Origin: Flavobacteriales bacterium
GTDB lineage: Bacteria; Bacteroidota; Bacteroidia; Flavobacteriales_D; Sanyastnellaceae
Direction of reading: 5' to 3'
Length of the DNA: 40,394 bases
Assembly: GCA_027491215.1 (NCBI GenBank)
Contig: JAIXWP010000121.1
Span: forward strand, 1 to 40,394
How positions within the stretch are numbered: position 1 is the stretch's first letter; each line of letters starts with the position of its first letter. The notes beneath the pieces are model-generated. The model did no database searches, had not been told where the DNA came from, and worked only from the letters and a program-made list of their open reading frames with translations. Made by a program: the position numbers and the translations under genes. Positions 16,585 through 25,041 of this stretch are shown here, piece by piece.

Positions 16585-18000
16585 TTATTTCGGAGGGAGC
16601 TCCATCTGGATGTCGTCTGTTCTGAAAGGGCTCGCGGGAAGTCCTTTTTCATTTACAAAATTCAAAATCAATTCTTCTTCATACCCAAATCGGACATGTC
16701 TAGGTTGATTGACGTAAGGCGAATCAACAATTACTTGGTTGCCTTGGATGTAGGCATTGGCCTTCATGAATTTCCCATCTTCTCCAGCCACTGTAAAGCC
16801 ATTTAGTGGAGCGAAGTAATCGCTATTGAAATTCATGTTTTTAAAAGTCATGATCACTTTTCGCTCGTTGATGAGCCATTCATCGAGCACAGGTCCGTCT
16901 GCTTGAATATTGTTTTCTCCGTAATGTTTTTGCAATGCTTGCAATGCCAAACGTTCGCCAACATCTTGCTTGTTCTGAGGATGTATGTCATTGAGATCTC
17001 CAATATCCATCGTCACGGCCATGCCTGTGTTTATTGCTCGGTCAAGGGCTTTCTTTTGGGCTTCGCGTGTCATCGCGGCATAAATAGGTTCGCCATAGCG
17101 GTATGATGCGAGCTGCACGAAATAAAAAGGGAATGTGCTCTTCCATTTTGCTCTCCAATTTTCAATCAAGGCAGGAAACAAATCGGCATAAAGCAATGGA
17201 TTACCGGCGTTAGATTCTCCCTGATACCAAATCACTCCAGTGATGGCTTTGTCAATGAGCGGATGAATCATGCCATTGTAAAGAGCTGTCGAAAAAGGAT
17301 TGAGCATTTCATTTTTCACTCCTGTTTTGTAATCTGCTAATAAAGACTTGAAACGATTGTCTGCTTTGAGACTCGCCTCATCCATCCATTGTTCAGCTTT
17401 GGTACCCCCCCAGCTTGAACTGACTAATCCAATGGGTATTTTAAGACTGTCTTGAAGCATTCGTGCATAGAAAAATGCAACAGCACTAACGCGCGAGTTG
17501 GTATTGGGAGAACACGTTTCCCATTTTCCATTAATTTCAGATTGAAGTTCGCTAGAGGCATTGCGCTGTATGGTGATCCATCGGATGTTGTCGTTGCTTG
17601 TTTTGGCGACAATGTCGGAACCTTTGGTGATACCGTTTTCGGGCTTCCATTCCATATTCGATTGACCGCTGCAAAGCCAAACATCACCAACAAGAATATC
17701 GGAAAGTTTAATCGTAGCGTTTTTGTTTTTTAGGGTAATGGAAAAAGGTCCACCCTCGGCGCCAGGCTCAAATGGAATCGCAAAGTTTCCCTGCTCGTCC
17801 GCGGTGGTTGTTTGTGTTTGACTGCCGCGAGAAAAGGTCAATTCAACGGTGGAAGATGGTGTAGCTTTTCCTGAAATGATGGTGGTATCATTTCTCTGAA
17901 AAATCATGTGGTCTTGGAAATAACTGTTGAGGCTCAATTGAGCATCACTATTCAATATCACCGTGAAGAAGAATAAAGAAGTAAATAAAATACGAATCAT
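16585..18000 (-). CDS. Sialate O-acetylesterase-like SGNH hydrolase
   Basis: A secreted esterase of the sialic-acid-specific 9-O-acetylesterase (SASA/DUF303) family, 471 residues, with a signal peptide (~1-20, ending NSDA). The nucleophile Ser114 lies in LCSGQSNMEW, a further conserved block is ITGVIWYQGESNAG (~254-265), and the Asp-His pair is in GDLNDIHPQNKQ (Asp338, His340). An insert of beta-sandwich character (~40-100) precedes the catalytic core, as is usual. It removes acetyl groups from sugars, and the family is not limited to sialate. Its ATG overlaps the stop of the serine hydrolase upstream by four bases (ATGA), implying translational coupling. No type IX sorting domain is present. 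Confidence 0.9.
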   Translation of the reverse strand: MIRILFTSLFFFTVILNSDAQLSLNSYFQDHMIFQRNDTTIISGKATPSSTVELTFSRGSQTQTTTADEQGNFAIPFEPGAEGGPFSITLKNKNATIKLSDILVGDVWLCSGQSNMEWKPENGITKGSDIVAKTSNDNIRWITIQRNASSELQSEINGKWETCSPNTNSRVSAVAFFYARMLQDSLKIPIGLVSSSWGGTKAEQWMDEASLKADNRFKSLLADYKTGVKNEMLNPFSTALYNGMIHPLIDKAITGVIWYQGESNAGNPLLYADLFPALIENWRAKWKSTFPFYFVQLASYRYGEPIYAAMTREAQKKALDRAINTGMAVTMDIGDLNDIHPQNKQDVGERLALQALQKHYGENNIQADGPVLDEWLINERKVIMTFKNMNFNSDYFAPLNGFTVAGEDGKFMKANAYIQGNQVIVDSPYVNQPRHVRFGYEEELILNFVNEKGLPASPFRTDDIQMELPPK

Positions 18001-19295
18001 CTTGAAATAGTAAATCGCTTAGAAATTACAGTGCCATTTATTTTTCCATTCAAAATATAAATACCTGAAGCCAGCCCTGTAATGTCTAGCTCAGATGCAC
18101 GAGTGGCTTGAACGACAAGCGTCCCAGTTGCGTCATAAATGGATAAACTGTCTAATAGCTGTCCGAAGCGTATGATGTCACTTGTAGGGTTCGGATAGAT
18201 TTCAAAGCTATTTTCAATTGCAACTTCGTTTGTGCTTGAAGTACTACAAATTACTGGATTGAGGTATTGCCAAATTTGATTGTTGTACACGTTTGGAACA
18301 AAGAAGACTTCATTCGTCGGTTCATTTCCCATGCGCACTACAACTAAGTTTTGACTAGGTGATACGTTGATGATTTGTCCATTTTTTCCCATAGCTGCAA
18401 AAACATCCATCGGTGCGTCAACCATGAGAGGGCCGGGGAACTGAAACTGTATTCCGGGAAGCATGTAGTCAGCCGATCCATTCAACCACCACAAATAGCC
18501 ATAAGCTTTATTCAAGTCTTGACTTGTATGAGTCATGTCATAGAAATAATCTTCATCTGTTAGTATTGGTGTGTTTGCCCACGTTCCTTGATTTAAGGTC
18601 AATAGTCCAAAGCGTGCCATAGCTCTTGCTTTGCTAAAGAATACATTGTTGTTATTTGAAAAAATAAATGATCCGAAAATTCCAGTTGAGAGGCTTAAAT
18701 TATTGAAAACATATGCATTGAGATTTTGTCCTGTTGCATAATACATGACACTATCGAGCAATGTATATGGCCCATTGTGATAAGCCCAACGTTGGCCGGG
18801 GTCTTCTAGATAGGTAAGACATTCAGGATCGAGACAATCAAAATTTTCATCTGTATCATCAAGTCCAGTAGTCATTGTTAAATGATTTCTAACTGTAATC
18901 GCATTTTCTTGTTCTGGAGTTAACGAAGACCATCCATCGCCGAGATAAATATTCGAAGCGTCATTGATATTGAGATCACCGTTTTGTTGAGCGAGTCCGA
19001 TTAAGAATGCAGTGAGCGACTTGCCTGCCGAGGCCCAATACCACAAACTGTCTTGTGTGAATGTTCCAACATAATGTTCGATGACAATTTTGCCATCTTT
19101 CAATACAATGAATGCTTTCGAGTCTGATTCATCAATGAACTGGAGGAGTGCTGGAATCTCATCTTCGCACCAACCGAGTTCTGCTGGTGACGTAGTTTCC
19201 CAATTGCTTCCTATTGTTGGGGGAAAGTAGAGTTCTTGTGAGAATGAGGCAATGCTCAAGTATAGGGCAGCGAGAATCAGCAAAACTTTTTTCAT
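17997..19295 (-). CDS. T9SS-sorted serine hydrolase, beta-lactamase (class C / PBP4-like) family
   Basis: A 432-residue exported hydrolase: signal peptide (~1-20, ending SFSQ), beta-lactamase-related domain (~40-345) and a type IX secretion C-terminal sorting domain (~362-432). Active-site features are S89-A-G-K92 in WYWASAGKSLTAF and Y172-H-N174 in AYHNGPYTLL, the SxxK and YxN motifs of the family. The C-terminus shows the classic T9SS pattern: EIYPNPTSDIIRF, then LSIYDATGTLV, then LDITGLASGIYILN, ending in a short basic tail. It would be carried across the outer membrane and attached or released. The substrate is unknown; the family includes esterases and DD-peptidases, and true beta-lactamase action is not implied. 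It is coupled to the esterase gene downstream. Confidence 0.9.
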   Translation of the reverse strand: MKKVLLILAALYLSIASFSQELYFPPTIGSNWETTSPAELGWCEDEIPALLQFIDESDSKAFIVLKDGKIVIEHYVGTFTQDSLWYWASAGKSLTAFLIGLAQQNGDLNINDASNIYLGDGWSSLTPEQENAITVRNHLTMTTGLDDTDENFDCLDPECLTYLEDPGQRWAYHNGPYTLLDSVMYYATGQNLNAYVFNNLSLSTGIFGSFIFSNNNNVFFSKARAMARFGLLTLNQGTWANTPILTDEDYFYDMTHTSQDLNKAYGYLWWLNGSADYMLPGIQFQFPGPLMVDAPMDVFAAMGKNGQIINVSPSQNLVVVRMGNEPTNEVFFVPNVYNNQIWQYLNPVICSTSSTNEVAIENSFEIYPNPTSDIIRFGQLLDSLSIYDATGTLVVQATRASELDITGLASGIYILNGKINGTVISKRFTISR

Positions 19296-19328
19296 AGTAA
19301 AAAAGATAAGGTATCTTTATTAGAACAT

Positions 19329-19336
19329 GAAAGATA
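19329..19336 (-). promoter_or_regulatory. Weak -7 candidate for the serine hydrolase gene
   Basis: TATCTTTC on the minus strand, 34 bases before the ATG, has one mismatch from TAnnTTTG. No clear -33 box. Confidence 0.3.
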
Positions 19337-19344
19337 CGAAAAGT

Positions 19345-20100
19345 TTAAAGCGTGTGATTCAATAGTTTGCCCGACTCAATGAGTTTTTTCAAATGCGCAT
19401 TGGTACGCACCATCTCGCTGAGATTGATATGACCAAGGTGATGGCAATCGGTGCCGATAAAACTGACGATGCCCGCATCAATCATTCGCTCTGATGTTTT
19501 TTTGACTTCTGGGCCGTAGTGCCCAGAAAGGCTATTGATGTTGAGCTGTAAAAAAACATCGCGGTCTGCTAGATCTACAAACTTTTCGAATTGTCTATGG
19601 TAATAACTGTAGCGCTCTGGGTGGGCTAGAATCGGCTTAAATCCATCTATCTGTAGATTGAATAATGCACGCTTTAAATTGATAGGCTCTTCATCGAAAT
19701 TCAATTCGAAGAGAATATATTTTTTACCAATCGTGAGCAATTCTTTTTTTGCAATCAAGTCTTCGAAATGCTCATCAAGAAAATACTCTGCGGCCGCATG
19801 CAATTCGATATCCCATCCTTTCTCTTTGATGGCATTTCTTACGATTTCTAATTTTGGAAGAATCGTTTCTGGTGAATTGAAATACAGATCACGGTAGATG
19901 TGTGGAGTCGTATAGAATTTCTTGTATCCCATCGACATTAAGTGTTCGATGAGTTCAAGAGAGTTTTCTAAAGAGACAGCCCCATCATCAATTCCAAAAA
20001 GCAAATGGCTATGCATGTCAGTGATGACACTCTCAAAATTGATGGGATCAATGTTGGCAGCTTCTTTGTTTTTTGGTTTAAAGCGATCGAAGAATCCCAT
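19345..20100 (-). CDS. CpsB/YwqE-type PHP-fold tyrosine phosphatase
   Basis: A 251-residue cytoplasmic metal-dependent phosphatase of the PHP superfamily. These enzymes remove phosphate from bacterial tyrosine kinases that control capsule and exopolysaccharide export. Metal-binding motifs are all present: TDMHSHLLFGIDDG (~28-41), TTPHIYRD, AAAEYFLDEHFE, ILAHPERYSYY and IGTDCHHLGH. It starts 3 bases after the rfbB stop and shares its transcript. No cognate Wzc-type kinase gene is visible in the window, so its target is inferred. The preference for phosphotyrosine is family knowledge. Confidence 0.88.
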   Translation of the reverse strand: MGFFDRFKPKNKEAANIDPINFESVITDMHSHLLFGIDDGAVSLENSLELIEHLMSMGYKKFYTTPHIYRDLYFNSPETILPKLEIVRNAIKEKGWDIELHAAAEYFLDEHFEDLIAKKELLTIGKKYILFELNFDEEPINLKRALFNLQIDGFKPILAHPERYSYYHRQFEKFVDLADRDVFLQLNINSLSGHYGPEVKKTSERMIDAGIVSFIGTDCHHLGHINLSEMVRTNAHLKKLIESGKLLNHTL

Positions 20101-20103
20101 GGG

Positions 20104-21153
20104 TTATCGTTTCTCGTATTGAGATTCGTAATAGGCTTGGTATTGTCCAGAAGTGATATTATTCATCCAAGATTCATTCGCTAAATACCAATCGACAGTT
20201 CCTTCTAATAATTTCTCGAATGGCTGTGTTGGTTCCCAGCCCAATTCGTTTTTGATTTTCGTGGCATCAATGGCATAACGCATGTCGTGTCCTGCGCGGT
20301 CTTTCACGTAGGTGATGAGCTTTGCACTTTCTCCTTCTGCACGATTTAATTTGCGATCCATGATCGAACAAAGTGCATGCACGAGATCAATATTTTTCCA
20401 CTCATTGTTTCCACCGATGCAATATGTTTCTCCATTCTTACCAGTGTGAAAAACAACATCAAGCGCACGCGCATGATCTTCGACCCACAACCAATCTCGA
20501 ATATTTTCACCTTTTCCATAAACTGGAAGTGGCTTGTTATGCTTGATATTATTGATCATTAGCGGAATCAACTTCTCAGGAAACTGATGGCTTCCGTAGT
20601 TGTTGCTACAGTTAGTGATTACAATTGGAAGGCCGTAAGTATGATGGTATGCACGAACGATCATATCGCTAGAAGCCTTGCTCGAACTATAAGGGCTGCG
20701 CGGATCGTACGCTGTTGTTTCTGAAAAATAACCTTCTGCTCCAAGAGAGCCGAATACTTCATCTGTAGATACATGATGGAATTGCTTTCCGCTCATGTTA
20801 TCCTTCCAGATTTCCAGAGCTGCACCAAGAAGATTCGATGTACCGATAATATTTGTTTCGATAAATGCATCAGGCCCTGATATGCTTCGGTCGACGTGAC
20901 TTTCAGCAGCAAGATGCATTACTCCGTCAAATTTTTCTTGTTGGAAAAGTTCACGGATAAACGCTTTATCAATGATATCTCCTTTGATGAAGGTGTAGTT
21001 ACTAGCATTTTCAATCTCGGTGAGGTTTTCCAAATTTCCTGCGTAAGTCAATTTGTCAAGATTGAATATCTGATAGTGTGGATATTTCTTCACCATGAGT
21101 TTTACTACATGGCAGCCGATAAATCCTGCTCCGCCTGTGATGAGTACTTTCAT
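20104..21153 (-). CDS. rfbB: dTDP-glucose 4,6-dehydratase
   Basis: This NAD-dependent short-chain dehydrogenase converts dTDP-glucose to dTDP-4-keto-6-deoxyglucose, the precursor of rhamnose and other deoxysugars. The 349-residue protein has GGAGFIGCHVV (NAD site), T130-D131-E132 in HVSTDEVFG, and Y155-x3-K159 in SPYSSSKASSD, plus the subfamily block NCSNNYGSHQFPEKLIPLMI. rfbA, rfbC and rfbD are not in the window, so the rest of the pathway is elsewhere. It begins 24 bases after a TonB-dependent receptor gene on the same strand and is followed by the phosphatase gene. Confidence 0.95.
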   Translation of the reverse strand: MKVLITGGAGFIGCHVVKLMVKKYPHYQIFNLDKLTYAGNLENLTEIENASNYTFIKGDIIDKAFIRELFQQEKFDGVMHLAAESHVDRSISGPDAFIETNIIGTSNLLGAALEIWKDNMSGKQFHHVSTDEVFGSLGAEGYFSETTAYDPRSPYSSSKASSDMIVRAYHHTYGLPIVITNCSNNYGSHQFPEKLIPLMINNIKHNKPLPVYGKGENIRDWLWVEDHARALDVVFHTGKNGETYCIGGNNEWKNIDLVHALCSIMDRKLNRAEGESAKLITYVKDRAGHDMRYAIDATKIKNELGWEPTQPFEKLLEGTVDWYLANESWMNNITSGQYQAYYESQYEKR

Positions 21154-21177
21154 ATCACAAATGTAAAAGGATTATCC

Positions 21178-23091
21178 TTATCTCAAACGGTATTCAACAC
21201 CGATACGGTACCAACGACCAGGCATAGGAACTACGCCACTTTCAATGTATTCACGATCGAGCAAATTATTGATGTCACCGAAAATACTCCAGTTGTTTCT
21301 ATTGAAACGAACACGGTAATCTACCAAGCCGTATTCAAGACCATTAAAACGCTCGTTATATCTCATATTGATGCTGTGACTGAAGCTTTCGGTAGTGAGT
21401 ACATCAATACCCGCAACGATTTGATGGCGGAGGTGTTGTAATGCATACTTACTCTCCTTGTCCATGTTCATCAGTGTTGCATCGAGGTAAGAATAATTCA
21501 CACGAAGAGATTCAACACGAACTTTTTTGCGCAATGAATTGCGGAAGCGTGTTATGGTGCGGATTTCACCACCACGAACCTGCACATGCTGGAAGTTTTG
21601 TGGTTGGTATCGGTCTGTTGGATTTTCTCTAACGAAGTCGATGAAGTCTGTAACATCACGAACAAATCCACTGATTTGGATCTGTGTAATTCCTCTTAAA
21701 TTATATCTAAAACCACTTTCAACATTGACTGCATTTTCAGGCTTCAGATCGGCATTTCCAATGTTGCCTCGGTCTTCGTAATAAAGGTCGGTGTATGTTG
21801 GTAGACGATTTGCCAAGCCTGCATTCGCGAAGAATGAAAGACTTCTGTAAATCGGTGTAAACACTTCTAAGCCAGGATAAAAATTCCAACCATAATCGTT
21901 GTTGTATTGAGTATTTGCCCCCAATATCACATAGGAATTTGGAGTCACATTGTACTTCACCTCGGTATAAACAGCGTTGTAGAATCGCTCGTGCTTTCCT
22001 AGATTATTCGAGCGGATAAATTCTGCGCGTGATTCATATCCAGCGCCAAGTCTAAATTTGCCAAAGCCTTTTGAAGCGTGCAATTCAGCACCAGCTGTAG
22101 TGGTGAAGTGATTGTTGCGATAGTTGAATGCGTTGAGGTTGTAATCATCATGATTGTAACGCATGTAGGCGAGGGGAGCGATTCTCCAGCCATTGTTTTG
22201 ATATTCATACTTCAATGAACCGAAGGAAGTGTTTACACTTTCCACAGAATTCTTATCGACTGCTGGAGAGTAAAATCCATTCGCTCCAAATTCATTGAAG
22301 ATGGTTCCGGCCATCCATGTTAATTTATGTGCACCAGTTCTGAATGCTCCGAGGTAAGAAATTCTCTTTTGCTCGCTGAATGAATTGTAGCGATAACCGT
22401 TTGTCTTTTGATAAGAAACGTCAATCGAATGTCCTGTATTTCGATACTCGAATCCCACGCCAGCTCTAGCTCCTGCGGCGTAGTATTGGTCGCCGCTTGC
22501 GGTGTCGTTTTCAAATGGTGAAGAAGTGTACAATTGAAAATATGCACGCTCTTTACCAGGGTACTTTGTCACAACATTGATTGCCCCCGCCATTGCATTA
22601 GCGCCATAGATGCGTGCCGCAGAACCTTTAATCACTTCGAAGTGAGAGATTAAGTTGAGGTCGAAAGGTAAATTCAGTTGGTTATGACCTGTTTGAGGAT
22701 CACGCAATGGAATACCGTTAACAAGAATAAGCACTTGTTCAAATGTGCTACCCATCATGGTTAAATCTGCTTGAGATCCGATGGGGCCGCGCTGTCGCAA
22801 ATCTACTCCGCTGATATATTGTAGTGCCTCGTTTACTGATTGTACCGGTAATGCCTTGATTTGTTGTGCAGATATGAATTCCACATTGCGCGCTGCAACA
22901 GAAATGGATGTTCCCGAAAGTCTTTTCTCTTCAACGATCACGATCTCTTCCAACTGAATGGGAGAAATTGAAATTAAGCTTCTGAGTTGTTCTGATGAAG
23001 GAGGAAGTTTCGTTGTATCGCCTTGCGAGATTTCCTGGGCAGAAGAAACAATCGATGTCAATAGACATGTTGCAATAAAAAAGACTCTCAT
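21178..23091 (-). CDS. TonB-dependent outer-membrane receptor (BtuB-like size)
   Basis: A 637-residue outer-membrane ligand-gated transporter. Parts: signal peptide (~1-18, VSSAQ), a TonB-box-like stretch (EEIVIVEEKR, ~47-56), plug domain (~65-165, SVNEALQYISGVDLRQRG, VLILVNGIPLRDPQTGH, IEVIKG-like FEVIKGSAARIYG and AMAGAINVVTK) and a 22-strand-type barrel to the C-terminus. It lacks the carboxypeptidase-regulatory domain and SusC features, and its size is like BtuB/CirA. No cobalamin riboswitch lies in the ~60 bases upstream, so the substrate is undetermined. A -7-like TACTTTCG lies 20 bases before the ATG. The downstream rfbB and phosphatase genes are closely linked. Confidence 0.92.
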   Translation of the reverse strand: MRVFFIATCLLTSIVSSAQEISQGDTTKLPPSSEQLRSLISISPIQLEEIVIVEEKRLSGTSISVAARNVEFISAQQIKALPVQSVNEALQYISGVDLRQRGPIGSQADLTMMGSTFEQVLILVNGIPLRDPQTGHNQLNLPFDLNLISHFEVIKGSAARIYGANAMAGAINVVTKYPGKERAYFQLYTSSPFENDTASGDQYYAAGARAGVGFEYRNTGHSIDVSYQKTNGYRYNSFSEQKRISYLGAFRTGAHKLTWMAGTIFNEFGANGFYSPAVDKNSVESVNTSFGSLKYEYQNNGWRIAPLAYMRYNHDDYNLNAFNYRNNHFTTTAGAELHASKGFGKFRLGAGYESRAEFIRSNNLGKHERFYNAVYTEVKYNVTPNSYVILGANTQYNNDYGWNFYPGLEVFTPIYRSLSFFANAGLANRLPTYTDLYYEDRGNIGNADLKPENAVNVESGFRYNLRGITQIQISGFVRDVTDFIDFVRENPTDRYQPQNFQHVQVRGGEIRTITRFRNSLRKKVRVESLRVNYSYLDATLMNMDKESKYALQHLRHQIVAGIDVLTTESFSHSINMRYNERFNGLEYGLVDYRVRFNRNNWSIFGDINNLLDREYIESGVVPMPGRWYRIGVEYRLR

Positions 23092-23110
23092 ACTATACGG
23101 TTTTGCGCCG

Positions 23111-23118
23111 CGAAAGTA
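23111..23118 (-). promoter_or_regulatory. Candidate -7 element for the TonB receptor operon
   Basis: TACTTTCG followed by CGGCGC on the minus strand, 20 bases before the ATG, matches the TAnnTT(T/C)G pattern seen elsewhere in the window. Confidence 0.42.
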
Positions 23119-23153
23119 TGAAAGTCTTTCTTCTGTTGAGTGTTAATATTACA

Positions 23154-24455
23154 CTACAAACTCCAATATTCGAGTTCTTTTAACTTGCCTCTATATAACC
23201 CTTTGATATCCACAACGACACCTTTTCCATCCTTGAGTAGTCCTTTGAAAAAATGCTCGTCAAGTTGGCTATATTCTTCGTGCGAAACAGCAAGAATTAC
23301 GGCATCGTAACTATTGGCAGCTGGCTTTTCTACAAGTCCAAATCCATATTCGTGCTTGAGCTCATCTGAACTCGCGTATGGATCGACTACATCTACATGC
23401 ACACTGAAAGATTCCAATTCGCGAATGATGTCAACCACTTTGGAGTTACGCACATCAGATACATTTTCTTTGAATGTAGCTCCCATAACAAGCACCTTAG
23501 ACTCAAGCGCATTGCGACCTGCTTCTAAAATTTTCTTTACGGTTTGTTTACCTACATAAAATCCCATGCTATCATTGATGTAGCGAGCAGAGCTGATAAC
23601 CTTTGCATAATAGCCCACTTTCTTTGCTTTGTAAACAAGATAATATGGGTCAACACCGATGCAATGTCCACCTACAAGACCGGGAGTGAAATTGAGGAAG
23701 TTCCATTTTGTGCCAGCGGCAGCTAGCACGTCATAAGTATTAACTCCCATCTTGCTGAGGATTAATGAAAGCTCATTAATCAAAGCAATATTCACGTCAC
23801 GTTGTGTATTTTCAATAATCTTACAAGCCTCAGCCACCTTGATGGATGTTGCTTTGTAAATACCTGCGTCCACTACGATTTCATAGACTTTAGCGATCTC
23901 ATCTAAAGACAACTCATCACAGCCGCTAGCCACTTTTTTAATTGTACGAATGGTATGTACTTTATCTCCAGGGTTGATACGCTCAGGAGAGTATCCTACT
24001 TTGAAATCAGTGACCATTTTAAGTCCGCTCAATTCCTCTAGAATCGGAACACAGTCATCTTCTGTACAACCAGGATAAACGGTTGATTCGTAAACGACAT
24101 AATCACCTTTTTTCAAAACTTGACCAACTGTTCTTGATGCACTCAGAACAGGACCAAGATCTGGTAGGTTCATATTATTGATGGGAGTAGGAACGGCCAC
24201 TACAAAAAAGTTGACATCCTTTAGATCTTCCAATTTCGAAGTGAAGTGAATGTCGCAACCATCGAATGCTGCGCTATCCAATTCTTCTGAAGGGTCAATG
24301 TTGTTACGCATCATTTCAACGCGCTCTTCATTGATATCGAAACCAACAACTTTGATTTTTTTTGCAAATTCTAAAGCGATAGGAAGTCCTACGTAACCGA
24401 GGCCGATCACTGCTAGTTTTCCTTCTTTGTTGATTAACTTGTCGTAAATTTTCAT
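23154..24455 (-). CDS. WbpA/TviB-like UDP-HexNAc 6-dehydrogenase
   Basis: A 433-residue NAD-dependent nucleotide-sugar dehydrogenase that oxidises the C6 hydroxyl of UDP-N-acetylhexosamine to the uronic acid in two steps. Motifs are GKLAVIGLGYVGLPIALEFA (Rossmann), VVAVPTPIN, VYESTVYPGCTED (the YPG form rather than the VPVGT of UDP-glucose dehydrogenase), YSPERINPGD and the catalytic Cys265 in LVGGHCIGVDPYYL. The family acts on UDP-GlcNAc or UDP-GalNAc; I cannot separate these. It is last in a four-gene run, 12 bases after the WbpD-like acetyltransferase, which fits an aminouronic-acid route. Confidence 0.9.
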   Translation of the reverse strand: MKIYDKLINKEGKLAVIGLGYVGLPIALEFAKKIKVVGFDINEERVEMMRNNIDPSEELDSAAFDGCDIHFTSKLEDLKDVNFFVVAVPTPINNMNLPDLGPVLSASRTVGQVLKKGDYVVYESTVYPGCTEDDCVPILEELSGLKMVTDFKVGYSPERINPGDKVHTIRTIKKVASGCDELSLDEIAKVYEIVVDAGIYKATSIKVAEACKIIENTQRDVNIALINELSLILSKMGVNTYDVLAAAGTKWNFLNFTPGLVGGHCIGVDPYYLVYKAKKVGYYAKVISSARYINDSMGFYVGKQTVKKILEAGRNALESKVLVMGATFKENVSDVRNSKVVDIIRELESFSVHVDVVDPYASSDELKHEYGFGLVEKPAANSYDAVILAVSHEEYSQLDEHFFKGLLKDGKGVVVDIKGLYRGKLKELEYWSL

Positions 24456-24467
24456 CTCTATTTCTAT

Positions 24468-25040
24468 TTATCCGATGAGAGAAACCAAATTGTTTTCTAA
24501 TCGATAACGTTGTCCACTTTCAGGACAAACGGCTTCATTATTTTTATCAAAATTCAATCGGTGTCCATACTCAGAAACCCATCCGAGTTGCTTTGCTGGA
24601 TTGCCTGCTAATAGGGCGTATGCAGGAACTTCTTTGGTCACTACGGCTCCCGCACCGATCAGCGCAAATTCACCAATATTATTTCCACAAACAATCGTTG
24701 CATTGGCACCAATACTTGCACCTTTTTTCACGATTGTTTTCATGTATTGTTCTTTGCGAACAATAGCACTGCGGGGATTAATCACATTCGTAAAAACACA
24801 TGATGGACCAAGAAAAACATCGTCTTCGCAAATCACACCTGTGTATAAGCTCACATTGTTTTGCACCTTCACATTTTTACCCAAAACAACATCCGGACTG
24901 ATCACCACATTTTGTCCAATATTGCAGCGCTCGCCAATAATGCAGCCAGGCATGATGTGCGAAAAGTGCCAAATTTTGGTACCCTCGCCGATGGTACAAC
25001 CCTCGTCAATTACTGCTGTGGGATGTGAGAAAAAACTCAT
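24468..25040 (-). CDS. WbpD-like left-handed beta-helix N-acetyltransferase
   Basis: A 190-residue hexapeptide-repeat acetyltransferase. The repeated [LIV]GxxxxI turns run from about residue 8 to 140 (VIDEGCTIGEGTKIWHFSHI, IGERCNIGQNVVI, VLGKNVKVQNNVSLY), ending in GAGAVVTKEVPAYALLAGNPAKQLG. The WHFSHI and LYTGVICEDDVFLGPSCVFTNVINPRS blocks are typical of WbpD, which acetylates the 3-amino group of UDP-2-acetamido-3-amino-2,3-dideoxyglucuronate using acetyl-CoA. It starts one base after the UDP-xylose synthase stop. The intermediate steps (WbpB oxidoreductase, WbpE aminotransferase) are absent from the window. A related 3- or 4-amino sugar substrate is possible. Confidence 0.85.
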   Translation of the reverse strand: MSFFSHPTAVIDEGCTIGEGTKIWHFSHIMPGCIIGERCNIGQNVVISPDVVLGKNVKVQNNVSLYTGVICEDDVFLGPSCVFTNVINPRSAIVRKEQYMKTIVKKGASIGANATIVCGNNIGEFALIGAGAVVTKEVPAYALLAGNPAKQLGWVSEYGHRLNFDKNNEAVCPESGQRYRLENNLVSLIG

Positions 25041-25041
25041 C

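Noticed and set aside
20896-21441. 181-codon plus-strand frame over rfbB and the receptor end
   Set aside because: It spans two genes antisense, including their junction, and has no recognisable features.
23092-23153. Cobalamin riboswitch before the BtuB-sized TonB receptor
   Set aside because: The gap is only about 60 bases and lacks the B12-box sequence or room for the aptamer.
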